From the NCBI RefSeq assembly GCF_002797395.1, contig NZ_KZ454943.1, positions 2,775,871-2,839,870 of the forward strand: a stretch of DNA of 64,000 nucleotides. The letters run 5' to 3'. Every line of letters starts with the position of its first letter. Position 1 is the first letter of the stretch. Positions 42,961-52,766 of this stretch are shown one piece after another. The position numbers were made by a program, and so were the translations under genes. The notes under the pieces were generated by a model. It did not search any database, was not told where the DNA came from, and saw only the letters and a program-made list of their open reading frames with translations. Source of the stretch: Bacillus solitudinis (GTDB lineage Bacteria > Bacillota > Bacilli > Bacillales > Bacillaceae_D).

Positions 42961-43608
42961 ATGCCATTAACAAGAATTAGACGATTAGTAGAAGCAACAA
43001 TTCATGAAGGGCTTGACCATTTAGAAGAGCCTGTGATGATGGTGAAGCAATATATGCGTGATTTGAAGGCAGAAATGTCCAAAGTAGAGGAAGCAATTGA
43101 GAAGCAGAAACGACTTCACCATCTGTTAACACATGATTTGCAGGTAGCGAGGGAGCTAATGAATCGTCGAGATGCGCAAGCAACATTAGCTATTGAAGCA
43201 GGGGAGGAAGATTTGGCTAGACGTGCATTACTTAGCAAGAAGCAGGCTTTTGAACAAATACAGAAGTATGAGGGCCTCCTCAAAACAAGTGAGAAGCAAC
43301 TAGAAGAACGAAATATACAACTAGAGCAAGTTAGAAAGAAGTATTTGGCATTTCGTGACAAAAAAATAGAATTAACACTACGTGTTCAGGCTGTAAAGGC
43401 TGAGGAACAGTTAAAACAATTTAAGAAGAAGGACAGTACACGGGCAATTGAAGAAGGCTTTGAACGAATAGAGGATCGAGTCTTCGATATGGAGATACGA
43501 ACAAAGCAACCAATCGAAAACTATCTATCTCCAGAGGCAGACGCCACAATTGAGGAAGAATTGCAAGAAATGAAAGAAAAATTAATGAAAGATAAGAGCG
43601 AGGCATAA
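42961..43608 (+). CDS. liaH: LiaH, PspA/IM30-family protein
   Basis: A 215-residue, almost wholly coiled-coil PspA-type protein (DHLEEPVMMVKQYMRDLKAE near the N-terminus). The family assembles into large rings or rods that support the membrane when it is damaged. GGAGG precedes the ATG, 12 bases after liaI. Its stop codon TAA forms the loop of a terminator hairpin. It is strongly induced by cell-wall antibiotics in B. subtilis. Confidence 0.93.
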   Translation: MPLTRIRRLVEATIHEGLDHLEEPVMMVKQYMRDLKAEMSKVEEAIEKQKRLHHLLTHDLQVARELMNRRDAQATLAIEAGEEDLARRALLSKKQAFEQIQKYEGLLKTSEKQLEERNIQLEQVRKKYLAFRDKKIELTLRVQAVKAEEQLKQFKKKDSTRAIEEGFERIEDRVFDMEIRTKQPIENYLSPEADATIEEELQEMKEKLMKDKSEA

Positions 43609-43617
43609 TGCCTCGCT
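43597..43617 (+). terminator. Hairpin overlapping the liaH stop codon
   Basis: AGCGAGGCA / TGCCTCGCT with the TAA stop codon as the loop, then TTTCCTCTT. It is expected to reduce transcription of liaGFSR relative to liaIH. Confidence 0.75.
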
Positions 43618-43622
43618 TTCCT

Positions 43623-43676
43623 CTTACTATATAGAAAGAGCTTTTTGGCGATAGGAAGATTTTTCTATATAGTAAG
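43623..43676 (+). repeat. 15-bp perfect inverted repeat between liaH and liaG
   Basis: CTTACTATATAGAAA / TTTCTATATAGTAAG, 24-base loop, immediately after the first hairpin and before the liaG ribosome site. Confidence 0.8.
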
Positions 43677-43702
43677 GGAGACGGGATGAAGGAGAGAGAA
43701 TA

Positions 43703-44575
43703 GTGAAAAAACTTGCTGGGATCATATTAATTGTAGTCGGCAGTATGCTCTTATTAGCGACTGTCCCATCATTGTTTCAAGGAACTTCAAAACAAGCAGT
43801 AGTGACAAATGAAGTTGCTGAAGAAATTGAGGGTGTAAATGCGCTATTATTATCAAGTACCGCTGTAGACTGGGAAGTTGAAAGATACGAAGGAAGCGAT
43901 GTGATTGCTGTTCTTTATGATTCAAGTGGAAAACGTGATCTTTCGTTAAAGAGGAAGGGTCGTGCACTAGATGTACAAGTGAAGGAGCAAAAAGGCTTTA
44001 ATTTATTTGCATTTACCTTCACATCAAAATCTTCAAGTGTTAAATTACAGATACCTTACCATTTTAAAGGGAGTGTAGAGCTAAGTACAGTGTCAGGTGA
44101 CGTGGTATTTTATGATGATATGGATGCAGATTTATTATATGTCAATACAGTGTCAGGTGATGTTGCAGGAAAGAATTTAAATGTAACTGATTTACAATTA
44201 AATTCAACCTCGGGAGATTTGCTTGTTGAAGAAGTCCAAAGTGAAAAGACAAAATTTCACACAGTTTCTGGTGATGTTAGGATTACGTCTCTTCTAGGAA
44301 AACTTGAAGGGAAAACGACCTCTGGAGATGTGATAATAAGTTATACTGACGAAAATCGAACAGCAAATCTTAAAACGATTTCTGGTTATATTCTGGTAAG
44401 TATTCCAAATGGAAATGCCAACATCTCATTAAAAAGTACTTCAGGGGATCTTTTAGTTAATTTGCCTCTTACTGAACAAACAGTCCAAAGCCGTGAAATT
44501 TTTGGTAAAATAGGTGAAGGTGAATTTCCTGTAAATATGTCAACTGTTTCAGGGGATATCATTCTCGAAGAATAA
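43703..44575 (+). CDS. liaG: LiaG, DUF4097 beta-strand repeat protein
   Basis: A 290-residue protein: one N-terminal membrane helix, then a beta-solenoid of DUF4097 repeats in which the motif T-x-S-G-D-V/L/I recurs (VSGDVVFYD, VSGDVAGKN, TSGDLLVEE, VSGDVRITS and so on). The GTG start follows AAGGAGAGAG. In B. subtilis LiaG is a membrane protein of unknown function in the lia operon. It starts after two strong hairpins. Confidence 0.88.
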   Translation: MKKLAGIILIVVGSMLLLATVPSLFQGTSKQAVVTNEVAEEIEGVNALLLSSTAVDWEVERYEGSDVIAVLYDSSGKRDLSLKRKGRALDVQVKEQKGFNLFAFTFTSKSSSVKLQIPYHFKGSVELSTVSGDVVFYDDMDADLLYVNTVSGDVAGKNLNVTDLQLNSTSGDLLVEEVQSEKTKFHTVSGDVRITSLLGKLEGKTTSGDVIISYTDENRTANLKTISGYILVSIPNGNANISLKSTSGDLLVNLPLTEQTVQSREIFGKIGEGEFPVNMSTVSGDIILEE

Positions 44576-44597
44576 GATAGAAAGGAGAACGGGGAGG

Positions 44598-45449
44598 ATG
44601 TCCAAAAAATCATTGCTTGGTATCATCATTGTTATTATTGGTGTGAATATTTTCTGGAATTCAATTTTTTCTCATTCTGGTTCATTACTTGCCCCAATCA
44701 TCTTTTTCGTTCTTGGTCTCTTCTTTTATAAAAGAGATAGAAAGGTAGTAGCAACTATTTTTTATATATTAAGTGCGAGTATTTTTTTCGATCAGTTGTT
44801 TAGTATTAATTTGATTTCTTTATTAATTGCTGTGGCTTTTCTTTATTATGGACTAAAAATGGTTCGAGAGAAAAAGGAAGATAAAGAAGAGAGAAAGTCT
44901 AAACAGCTAGAGAAATCGATAGTGAAACAAGAAGAACAGACGAAGGATTATAAGGCACATGTGGCAGCTAACAATGTAATAGAGGAAGACAAAAAGTCGG
45001 AAGTAATGGCTCAAAATGAGACAGTTAGTTCTAAGAAAGAGCAAGCTACTAACCGATTTGATCAAAGATTCTATTCAACTCCTACTATTAGAAAAAGTCT
45101 CATCGGGGATATTCATTATACGAAAGAGCAGTTTGAACTTCGTGATATGACAATTTGGAATGGGTTTGGGGATGTGAGGCTTGACCTTTCAAAGGCGATT
45201 ATTCCAGAAGGTGAATCTGTTGTTATTATTCAAGGGTTAATTGGTCAAATCGATGTGTATGTTCCTGATGATTTAGCGATAACCGTACAAGCAAGTGCGA
45301 TTATTGGTGATGTCTCTCTTTTTCATGAGAAGCATGGAGGAGTAAATCAGCAACTGTATGTCTCAACCCAATCCTATAAGCAAGCTCCTAGACGGGTAAA
45401 GTTTATTCTTTCGACTGTCATCGGGGAAGTGAAGGTGAGGGCTGTATGA
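44598..45449 (+). CDS. liaF: LiaF, negative regulator of LiaRS
   Basis: A 283-residue protein with about four N-terminal membrane helices (residues 5-85), a charged linker (KEDKEERKSK) and a C-terminal cell-wall-active DUF2154-type domain (SLIGDIHYTKEQFELRD, then GFGDVRLDLSKAIIPEGES). LiaF holds LiaS off in the absence of stress. It is longer than B. subtilis LiaF (241), mainly in the linker. It overlaps liaS by four bases. Confidence 0.9.
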   Translation: MSKKSLLGIIIVIIGVNIFWNSIFSHSGSLLAPIIFFVLGLFFYKRDRKVVATIFYILSASIFFDQLFSINLISLLIAVAFLYYGLKMVREKKEDKEERKSKQLEKSIVKQEEQTKDYKAHVAANNVIEEDKKSEVMAQNETVSSKKEQATNRFDQRFYSTPTIRKSLIGDIHYTKEQFELRDMTIWNGFGDVRLDLSKAIIPEGESVVIIQGLIGQIDVYVPDDLAITVQASAIIGDVSLFHEKHGGVNQQLYVSTQSYKQAPRRVKFILSTVIGEVKVRAV

Positions 45450-46507
45450 GAAAAAGAATGGCCCGGTTACAATGGCAATTTATTCGCCAAAGCGTTCTAG
45501 TCACTTTTATAACTTCGCTGCTATTATTATTTATGATTACGTACGAAGATCCAAGAGGACTGTTACTAGTTTTCGACAGGCAACTAGTAGGTATACCTGT
45601 CTTGATGTGGGTTGTTTTAATGATTATTATTACAGGGTTTTCAAGTGGTTACATTCAAGCCGACCCAATAAAAAAACGAATTGACCTTCTGCTGCACGGG
45701 GCTGCCCGTTATGGGCGTGGGACTTTTTCGCACCGCATGGACTTAGAGGGAGAAGATGAATTAGCAGAGTTAGCTGAAAGGCTGAATCAAATGGCTGTTC
45801 ATATCGAGGAACAAGTGGCTTCTTTACAAAGGCTATCATCGGAACGTGCCCAAATGCAGGAAACGGTAAAAAAAGCGGCTGTGACTGAAGAGAGACAGCG
45901 TTTAGCACGAGAGTTGCATGACGCAGTAAGTCAGCAGCTATTTGCCATTTCAATGATGACCGCTGCCATTAAACAAGGCTTTCAGAATGCAGGAGAAACG
46001 ACAAGGCAACAAATGGAACTCGTTGAACAAATGGCTAATACAGCTCAAGCTGAAATGAGAGCACTCCTCCTACATTTACGTCCTGCTCATTTAGAGGGAA
46101 AAAGTCTAAGAGAAGGGATTAGAGGCCTGTTTGAGGATCTTGAACAAAAGCAAGATATGGAGATTATTTGTGAAATGGATACAGATACGTCTATACCAAA
46201 AGGAATTGAGGACCAAATCTTTCGTTTAATTCAAGAAGCCATTTCGAATATTCTAAGGCATGCGAAAGCAACCCATGTTGAATTTCAATTAAAGCAAACG
46301 AGCTATGAGTTAAAAGTTAAAATTATTGATAATGGGGTCGGTTTTCATGCGGAGAAAGTAAAACAGGGTTCGTATGGGATGCAAACGATGCGTGAGAGAA
46401 TGAACGAAATTGGGGGTGTGTTGCAAGTGGTGTCTGTACCAAGTAAAGGTACGCAAATAGAGGCAAAAGTTCCGATTGCCTGGCATGGGGAGGATTCGCG
46501 TGATTAA
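45446..46507 (+). CDS. liaS: LiaS sensor histidine kinase
   Basis: A 353-residue NarX-type (HisKA_3) intramembrane-sensing kinase: two closely spaced membrane helices (about 12-60) with almost no outside loop, HAMP, phospho-accepting His158 in RLARELHDAVSQQLFAISMM, and HATPase with IQEAISNILRHAKATH and IDNGVGF. GAAGGTGAGG precedes the ATG. It overlaps liaF at the start and liaR at the end. Confidence 0.93.
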   Translation: MRKRMARLQWQFIRQSVLVTFITSLLLLFMITYEDPRGLLLVFDRQLVGIPVLMWVVLMIIITGFSSGYIQADPIKKRIDLLLHGAARYGRGTFSHRMDLEGEDELAELAERLNQMAVHIEEQVASLQRLSSERAQMQETVKKAAVTEERQRLARELHDAVSQQLFAISMMTAAIKQGFQNAGETTRQQMELVEQMANTAQAEMRALLLHLRPAHLEGKSLREGIRGLFEDLEQKQDMEIICEMDTDTSIPKGIEDQIFRLIQEAISNILRHAKATHVEFQLKQTSYELKVKIIDNGVGFHAEKVKQGSYGMQTMRERMNEIGGVLQVVSVPSKGTQIEAKVPIAWHGEDSRD

Positions 46508-47132
46508 AGTGTTGCTCGTTGATGATCATGAAATGGTAAGGATGGGTCTCAGTGCTTTTTTAGCTACCCAGGCCGATATGCATGTAGTTGGTCAGGCATC
46601 AAATGGAGAAGAAGGGGTAAAGCTAGCGCTTGAGTTAAAGCCAGAAATTATTTTAATGGATTTGGTTATGGAGAAGATGGATGGGATTGCAGCCACTTCT
46701 GAGATTACACGTCAAATGTCCAATGTGAAAATCATTGTTCTTACTAGCTTTATTGATGATGAAAAAGTCTACCCCGTTATCGAGGCTGGCGCATTTAGCT
46801 ATTTATTAAAAACCTCACCGGCTTCCGAGATTGCAACAGCTATACGGTCAGCAGCTGTAGGTGAACCAGTTGTTGAAGCAAAGGTTACCAATAAGATGAT
46901 GCAGCGAATGAGGACATCTAAAGAAAAGGCGCTTCATGAAGAATTAACGCCACGCGAACTGGATGTTCTTCAGCTTATTGGTGATGGAAGGAGCAACTTG
47001 GAAATTGCTGAGGTTCTTTTTATAGGTATAAAGACGGTTAAAACACATGTTAGTAACATTTTAAACAAACTTGATTTAGAGGATAGAACACAAATTGCCA
47101 TTTATGCTCATCGACATGGTTTGGCTAAATAG
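46500..47132 (+). CDS. liaR: LiaR response regulator
   Basis: A 210-residue NarL/LuxR-type regulator. Receiver: acidic pocket in LLVDDHEMVR and phospho-Asp54 in IILMDLVMEKMDG. C-terminal LuxR helix-turn-helix: LTPRELDVLQLIGDGRSNLE and GIKTVKTHVSNILNKL. The GTG at 46500 follows GGGGAGG and overlaps the last 8 bases of liaS; an upstream ATG is rejected. It activates the liaI promoter under cell-wall stress. Confidence 0.93.
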   Translation: MIKVLLVDDHEMVRMGLSAFLATQADMHVVGQASNGEEGVKLALELKPEIILMDLVMEKMDGIAATSEITRQMSNVKIIVLTSFIDDEKVYPVIEAGAFSYLLKTSPASEIATAIRSAAVGEPVVEAKVTNKMMQRMRTSKEKALHEELTPRELDVLQLIGDGRSNLEIAEVLFIGIKTVKTHVSNILNKLDLEDRTQIAIYAHRHGLAK

Positions 47133-47144
47133 TATCTAATTAGT

Positions 47145-47181
47145 AGCTGCTTGCTTATTCATTATGTAGGCAGCTTTTTTT
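47145..47181 (+). terminator. Terminator after liaR
   Basis: AGCTGCTT faces AGGCAGCT, then TTTTTTT. Confidence 0.75.
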
Positions 47182-47307
47182 ATAGATAACGTCTGAAACC
47201 ATTATTTTGAATAGTACGTAGAGAAAAGTGAGGGCTCAGCTAAACATTGTTTTTTTCGTAGTTTGTCAGGGTATAATGACAAGAGTCACCTAAAAGGGGG
47301 CAAATTC

Positions 47308-49458
47308 TTGAAAACAAAAGTTAAAATACTGATTATTTCTGGTGCATGTTTAAGTGTTATTTTGTTTAGCACGTTAATTTATGTGGCTATCATCCTTGCT
47401 GGTAATTATGTGATAGATAATGAGAAACTGATATCGGATGTGGCGACTACCTTGCTAGATGAAGAAGGAGAGCTTGTCACAAAGCTATATAGTGAAAACC
47501 GCGAGACTGTTTCTATTCAGGATGTTCCTCGGCATGTACAAGATGCTTTTATTGCGATTGAGGACAACCGGTTCTATAATCATCACGGAGTAGATCCACG
47601 GGCGATTACCAGAGCATTATATCGGGATATTATAGCAGGGGCGAAAGTTGAAGGTGGAAGTACGATTACGCAACAGCTCGCAAAAAATGTATTTTTGACT
47701 AACGAAAAGTCTTGGTTCCGGAAAACAAAAGAAGTATTGATTGCAATGAATTTAGAGCGACGCTACAGCAAACGCGAGCTTCTTGAGCTTTATTTAAACC
47801 GAATTTATTTTGGCCATGGTGCATATGGAATTCAAGCTGCTTCGAAATTATATTTCAACGTGGATGTTAGCGAACTAACCATCGACCAGGGTGCCTTACT
47901 TGCAGGTTTGGCAAAGGCACCTAATAGTTACTCACCCATTTCAAATCCTGAAAGAAGTAAACAAAGACGTGATCTTGTGCTCACTGTGATGGAGAGGAAT
48001 GGATTTTTACACGCTAGTGAGTCGGTAAGATACAAAGGGAAGACTGTGAATCTTAATGTGAACCGTCTTTCTGAAAATGAGGCATATTTAACATACATTG
48101 ATATGGTTTTAAAAGAGGCTGAGGAACGTTATTCTTTATCAAGTGATGAGGTGTTAAGGGGAGGATATACGATTGTCGTCCCTATGAATAGGCAATTACA
48201 AGAAACAGCCTATTCTTTAATAAAGGACGGACAGTATTATCCGAAACAAAACCAAGATGCCGAAGCAACGGTTTCTTTGATGGATGTAAAGTCAGGGGGT
48301 ATGCTTGCGGTCCAGGGTGGAAGAGACTATGTGAGACGTGGCTTAAACCGAGTAGAGGTACAGCGGCAACCTGGTTCATCATTCAAGCCACTAGCGGTAT
48401 TCGCTCCAGCCCTAGAACAAGGCGATTATCATCCTTACTCCTTATTACGTGATGAATTAGTAGATTATAATGGGTATAGTCCAAGGAATTATAACCATCA
48501 GTACTCGGGTGAGGTAACGATGTATGATTCGATTACTCATTCTATCAATGCACCTGCTGTTTGGTTATTAAATGAAATAGGAATTGAAACATCGCTTGAA
48601 ATGTTGGAGCGATTTGATTTATCTATTCCTGATAGAGGACTTGCTCTTGCTCTTGGCGGTCTTGAACAAGGAGTCACCCCTCTGCAAATGACAAAAGCGT
48701 ACCGAGTGCTCGCCCATCAAGGTCAAATCATCGAGCCCTATTTTATCAAAGACATTTATGACCAGAACGGAGACTGGATAGGTGGGGCTGAACAAATAGA
48801 AAAAGAAGTAATTTCTCCGCAAACTGCTTGGTATATGACAAGAATGTTGGAATCTGTTGTAAAGGTCGGAACCGGAAAAAATGGACAAACAAGTCTCCCA
48901 TTGGCAGGTAAAACAGGAACCACGTCATTTACCGGGGTAGATGGCGGAGCAAAAGATGCTTGGTTTGTTGGTTATACTCCTTCTGTCGTCGGAGCAATTT
49001 GGATGGGGTATGATACGACGACGTCTGAAACGTACCTACAAGGAGGAAGCTCTTATCCGACCGCTCTCTTTAAAGAGCTGATAAATAAGGGTCCACATCA
49101 TTTAAAAAGGCTGGCATTTGAGAAGCCAGAGGGTGTTGATGACCTTGCACCGCCTGTTCGTTTAACGCAGATTAATGATTTATCGGCAACCTTGGCGATG
49201 GGAGGGAGTGGTTTTATGAGTGTGAAATTGAATTGGACTGGCGTTCCTGATGAGAGAGTTCATTATCAAATATATGAGATATCAAAGGGAGAGCGTACAA
49301 AACTTGCTACGGTTGTTGGGAGTGAGGAATATCTTGTCACACGGTATAATCCATTTTCCTCTAAAGAGTATGAAATCGTCCCGTATGACTCTACTACAAA
49401 AAGGTTAGGTGAACCCTCTAATCGGACAGGGATTACTTTTGAATTCGGTTTTCATTAA
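47308..49458 (+). CDS. pbpF: Class A penicillin-binding protein (PBP2c type)
   Basis: A 716-residue bifunctional PBP (B. subtilis PbpF is 714). N-terminal membrane anchor (about 5-30); glycosyltransferase domain with EDNRFYNHHGVDPRAI, GGSTITQQLAKN and RRYSKRELLELYLN; transpeptidase domain with the active Ser in GSSFKP, the SIN motif and KTGTT. A C-terminal fibronectin-like tail follows. The TTG at 47308 follows AAAGGGGG. It lies ahead of hemEH as in B. subtilis. It acts in forespore wall synthesis there. Confidence 0.93.
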   Translation: MKTKVKILIISGACLSVILFSTLIYVAIILAGNYVIDNEKLISDVATTLLDEEGELVTKLYSENRETVSIQDVPRHVQDAFIAIEDNRFYNHHGVDPRAITRALYRDIIAGAKVEGGSTITQQLAKNVFLTNEKSWFRKTKEVLIAMNLERRYSKRELLELYLNRIYFGHGAYGIQAASKLYFNVDVSELTIDQGALLAGLAKAPNSYSPISNPERSKQRRDLVLTVMERNGFLHASESVRYKGKTVNLNVNRLSENEAYLTYIDMVLKEAEERYSLSSDEVLRGGYTIVVPMNRQLQETAYSLIKDGQYYPKQNQDAEATVSLMDVKSGGMLAVQGGRDYVRRGLNRVEVQRQPGSSFKPLAVFAPALEQGDYHPYSLLRDELVDYNGYSPRNYNHQYSGEVTMYDSITHSINAPAVWLLNEIGIETSLEMLERFDLSIPDRGLALALGGLEQGVTPLQMTKAYRVLAHQGQIIEPYFIKDIYDQNGDWIGGAEQIEKEVISPQTAWYMTRMLESVVKVGTGKNGQTSLPLAGKTGTTSFTGVDGGAKDAWFVGYTPSVVGAIWMGYDTTTSETYLQGGSSYPTALFKELINKGPHHLKRLAFEKPEGVDDLAPPVRLTQINDLSATLAMGGSGFMSVKLNWTGVPDERVHYQIYEISKGERTKLATVVGSEEYLVTRYNPFSSKEYEIVPYDSTTKRLGEPSNRTGITFEFGFH

Positions 49459-49596
49459 TTAAGCTTTAACTAATGATGGAACCTATTATATTAGTTTGTT
49501 GTTCGTTTATGGTTAAATCAATAAATAAGTTTTTTTAAATGGAAAAGAGAACGTCTGTATAAGTTCGTTTGTCTCAATATCAAAGTATCCGTCAGA

Positions 49597-49628
49597 GAGG
49601 TAGCCCCTTTGGGTTGCCTCCATTTTTC
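49597..49628 (+). terminator. Terminator in the pbpF-hemE gap
   Basis: GAGGTAGCCC / GGGTTGCCTC (two G-U pairs) with loop CTTT, then CATTTTT. It is 140 bases after pbpF. Confidence 0.75.
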
Positions 49629-49759
49629 TACCATATGGGCGCAGAGGAAGTGTTATCTTGTTGTACGTAGGGATATCATTAGATGTTACCTATGCTAACA
49701 TTGGGAAATTTAAAATTCTATCGGTTTGTGTGATAATCTTCACAAAGTTTGAAACGAAT

Positions 49760-49788
49760 TTGACCAAAAATTTCATAGAATTTATGAC
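49760..49788 (+). promoter_or_regulatory. Candidate sigma-A promoter for hemE
   Basis: TTGACC (49760-49765), 17-base spacer, TATGAC (49783-49788). A weaker pair TTGGTT / TAAGAT lies at 49816-49844. Confidence 0.3.
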
Positions 49789-49931
49789 AGTTTAAGCTGA
49801 AAGCTATACAGTTATTTGGTTGGTCTTTATAGTTAAGGTAAGATAGAGAGACATAAAATAATATGAAAAAATGATTTTTTGTTCAGCTTGGATTAAAATA
49901 GGAAAAGAGTCGTATAGAAAGGTGTGGCGTT

Positions 49932-50960
49932 ATGTTATTTAATGATCAATTTTTAAAAGCATGTAGAGGAGAGGAGCATTCTCATGTTCCTGTTTGGTAT
50001 ATGCGTCAGGCGGGTCGGTCACAGCCTGAATATAGAAAGATAAAAGAAAAATATTCGTTGTTTGAAATTACTCATCAACCTGAGCTATGTGCCTATGTAA
50101 CAAAGCTCCCTGTTGATCAGTATAACAACGATGCAGCGATTTTATATAAGGATATTATGACTCCACTTCCAGCTATCGGAGTAGATGTAGAGATTAAATC
50201 AGGTATTGGGCCTGTTATTGATAATCCTATTCGGTCCTTAGTGGATGTCGAAAAGCTTGGAACAATATCGCCTGAAGAAGATGTGCCTTATGTTTTGGAT
50301 ACGATTAAGTTACTCCGTGAACAATTAACTGTTCCCCTCATAAGTTTTGGTGGTGCACCGTTTACCTTAGCAAGCTATATGATTGAAGGTGGGCCTTCGA
50401 AGAATTATAACCAAACGAAAGCGTTTATGTACGCTGAGCCAGCAGCATGGCATTTACTAATGGAGAAGCTTGGCGAGATGACAATTACATATGTAAAATC
50501 ACAAATACGTGCAGGAGCTCAAGCAATACAAATATTTGATTCCTGGGTCGGTGCATTGAATGTTGCAGACTATCGCACTTACGTAAAACCGGTTATGAAT
50601 AAGATTTTTATTGCATTAAAACAAGAAAATGTACCATTAATTATGTTTGGTGTAGGTGCAAGTCACTTAGCAAAGGAGTGGAATGACTTACCACTCGATG
50701 TTGTCGGATTAGATTGGCGTTTATCCGTAAATGAGGCCCGTGATTTAGGTATCCGTAAAACAGTGCAAGGAAATTTAGATCCTGCTATTTTGCTCTCACC
50801 TTGGCATGTTATTGAAGAACGAGCTAAAGCTATTTTGGATCAAGGAATGAAAACACCTAATTTTATTTTTAACTTAGGACACGGTGTTTTCCCTGAAGTG
50901 AATCCCGATACATTAAAACGTTTAACCGCATTTGTTCATGAATATTCAAGTAAAAAATAA
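49932..50960 (+). CDS. hemE: Uroporphyrinogen decarboxylase
   Basis: A 342-residue enzyme that decarboxylates uroporphyrinogen III to coproporphyrinogen III. Both signature regions are present: [15 protein letters not shown] at the N-terminus and [20 protein letters not shown] in the middle, with [16 protein letters not shown] near the end. AGAAAGGTG precedes the ATG. Followed 22 bases later by hemH. Confidence 0.96.
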   Translation: MLFNDQFLKACRGEEHSHVPVWYMRQAGRSQPEYRKIKEKYSLFEITHQPELCAYVTKLPVDQYNNDAAILYKDIMTPLPAIGVDVEIKSGIGPVIDNPIRSLVDVEKLGTISPEEDVPYVLDTIKLLREQLTVPLISFGGAPFTLASYMIEGGPSKNYNQTKAFMYAEPAAWHLLMEKLGEMTITYVKSQIRAGAQAIQIFDSWVGALNVADYRTYVKPVMNKIFIALKQENVPLIMFGVGASHLAKEWNDLPLDVVGLDWRLSVNEARDLGIRKTVQGNLDPAILLSPWHVIEERAKAILDQGMKTPNFIFNLGHGVFPEVNPDTLKRLTAFVHEYSSKK

Positions 50961-50982
50961 TACCTTTAGAGGATGTGTATGA

Positions 50983-51915
50983 ATGACTAAAAAACGTTAC
51001 GGCTTATTAGTAATGGCTTACGGTACTCCAAGAAGTAAAGAAGAAATAGAGCCTTACTATACTCATATACGGAGAGGAAGAAAACCTTCTTTTGAAGCAT
51101 TAGCGGAGCTAACGGAGCGTTATGAAGCGATTGGAGGAATAAGCCCTTTAGCGAGAATTACGGAAGAGCAAGCATTCGGTCTTGAAAAACATTTAAATGA
51201 ACAATTTGAGGAATATGAATTTAAATCCTATCTAGGATTAAAACATATTGACCCGTTTGTCGAAGAGGCCGTTTTGCAAATGAAAAATGACGGTATTGAA
51301 GATGCGATTAGCATCGTCCTTGCCCCACATTATTCTACATTTAGTGTTAAGTCTTATAACGGACGAGCACATGAAGAGTCTGAGAAAATTGATGGGCCAA
51401 CTATACACAGCATCGATAGTTGGTATGATGAGCCTTCATTTATTCAATATTGGGCGAAACAAGTTAAACAAACAATAGAGAAGATCGAGGATAAAGAGAA
51501 AGCGTGTGTGATATTTTCAGCACATAGCTTGCCAGAGCGTATTATTGCAGCTGGAGATCCTTATCCCGAACAGCTTCAAGAAACGGCAGATTTAATTGCA
51601 AAAGAGGCAGGTATTACAAACTATACAATTGGCTGGCAAAGTGAAGGGAATACACCAGATCCTTGGATTGGGCCAGATGTTCAAGATTTAACGAGAGACC
51701 TTTTTAAGGAAGCTGGATATACAGCAATGGTTTATTGTCCAGTTGGTTTTGTCGCAGACCATCTCGAGGTTTTGTATGATAATGATGTTGAGTGTAAAGC
51801 GGTGACGGACGAGTTAGGAATTGATTACTATCGACCTGAAATGCCCAATGCCAAACCTGAATTTCTCGATATTTTAGGAAATGTAGTTAAGAAAAAGTTA
51901 GCTGAGAAAGAGTGA
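50983..51915 (+). CDS. hemH: Ferrochelatase (coproporphyrin III type)
   Basis: A 310-residue monomeric ferrochelatase, identical in length to the B. subtilis enzyme. N-terminal [13 protein letters not shown], then GGISPL, catalytic His in [18 protein letters not shown], and the Glu loop in [15 protein letters not shown]. In Gram-positive bacteria it inserts iron into coproporphyrin III. The third gene of the B. subtilis operon, hemY, is missing; spo0B follows instead. Confidence 0.95.
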   Translation: MTKKRYGLLVMAYGTPRSKEEIEPYYTHIRRGRKPSFEALAELTERYEAIGGISPLARITEEQAFGLEKHLNEQFEEYEFKSYLGLKHIDPFVEEAVLQMKNDGIEDAISIVLAPHYSTFSVKSYNGRAHEESEKIDGPTIHSIDSWYDEPSFIQYWAKQVKQTIEKIEDKEKACVIFSAHSLPERIIAAGDPYPEQLQETADLIAKEAGITNYTIGWQSEGNTPDPWIGPDVQDLTRDLFKEAGYTAMVYCPVGFVADHLEVLYDNDVECKAVTDELGIDYYRPEMPNAKPEFLDILGNVVKKKLAEKE

Positions 51916-52216
51916 TATGTTGTAAATTATACATACATGATGCTGTTATCAAGTAACTTGCCAGGTGCCTGGTGGAACGAATTTGACTTAGCTAATTGTT
52001 CATGAAAGTCGAAGAAGCGTTCAACAAATTTTAAGTGAAATGCAGGGAGCCGGGAGAATTTCTCGGCTTTTTTTGATTTTTAATAAGAAGATGGTTATAA
52101 TGACATATTAATGTCTTTTGGTGATACTCGAATAATAGTATCCTGATTTGTCCAAGTTATGGTAAGATAAGCCCATGTAATCTAAATTGGAATTTTGATT
52201 TTAGACGAGGAGATTC
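51916..52216. other. Gene-free region between hemH and spo0B
   Basis: It contains the hemH terminator and two short palindromes: GACAT/ATGTC (52102-52115) and GATACT/AGTATC (52123-52142). No start codon with a ribosome site was seen. A 26-codon protein-like stretch ends in the terminator (see findings). Confidence 0.6.
52048..52074 (+). terminator. Terminator after hemH
   Basis: AGCCGGGA / TCTCGGCT then a long T run. Confidence 0.85.
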
Positions 52217-52756
52217 ATGATGACTAACAAAAAAGATGTCTTACAAGCACTTCGTCATACTCGTCATGATTGGCTAAATGTAATGCAATTAATAAAAGGT
52301 AATTTGGCGCTTAAACGGTATGATCGAATTGAGAACATCATCGAGACCGTCACCCAGAAATCAGTAAATGAGAGTAAAATGTCAAGTATGGGAGTACCTG
52401 AATTAGCCTTATATTTGCTCACGTTTAATTGGTACTGTCATTCTTTAAAATTGGATATTGATGTGGTGGGAGGAGAAGTCCGTTCTTTCTCCGCAAAAGA
52501 GCAACAATTAAAGCTGCTTTGTAAAGCGATTATAGAAAGCTTATCAAAGTTTAGTGCAAAGGATACGGAGAATTCTTTGCTGCTAATTTTTTTGTTCAAA
52601 GAAGAAACATGTGAAATAACATTTGATTATCATGGAAAACTAGAAATGAAGGAAAGTGATTGGTCTCCAATTTTGCAAAATTTGGAGACAGAAGTGAATC
52701 TTGTAGAATGGGACGAACATGAATGTGTTCTATGTACTAGTTTCACACTAAATTGA
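52217..52756 (+). CDS. spo0B: Sporulation initiation phosphotransferase Spo0B
   Basis: A 179-residue phosphotransferase that passes phosphate from Spo0F to Spo0A. The phospho-accepting His is His17 in [20 protein letters not shown], within the helical hairpin that forms the four-helix bundle dimer. The C-terminal half is the degenerate ATPase-like domain. It is about 13 residues shorter at the N-terminus than B. subtilis Spo0B (192). GACGAGGAG precedes the ATG. It lies 10 bases ahead of obg, as in B. subtilis, but without rplU-rpmA upstream. Confidence 0.93.
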   Translation: MMTNKKDVLQALRHTRHDWLNVMQLIKGNLALKRYDRIENIIETVTQKSVNESKMSSMGVPELALYLLTFNWYCHSLKLDIDVVGGEVRSFSAKEQQLKLLCKAIIESLSKFSAKDTENSLLLIFLFKEETCEITFDYHGKLEMKESDWSPILQNLETEVNLVEWDEHECVLCTSFTLN

Positions 52757-52766
52757 GGTGAAAATC

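Larger units (their letters stand above)
49459..49931. other. Gene-free region between pbpF and hemE
   Basis: It holds the pbpF terminator near 49.6 kb and promoter-like sequences for hemE. No coding frame with a ribosome site was seen. There is no yhgC or other gene as found beside pbpF in B. subtilis. Confidence 0.6.
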
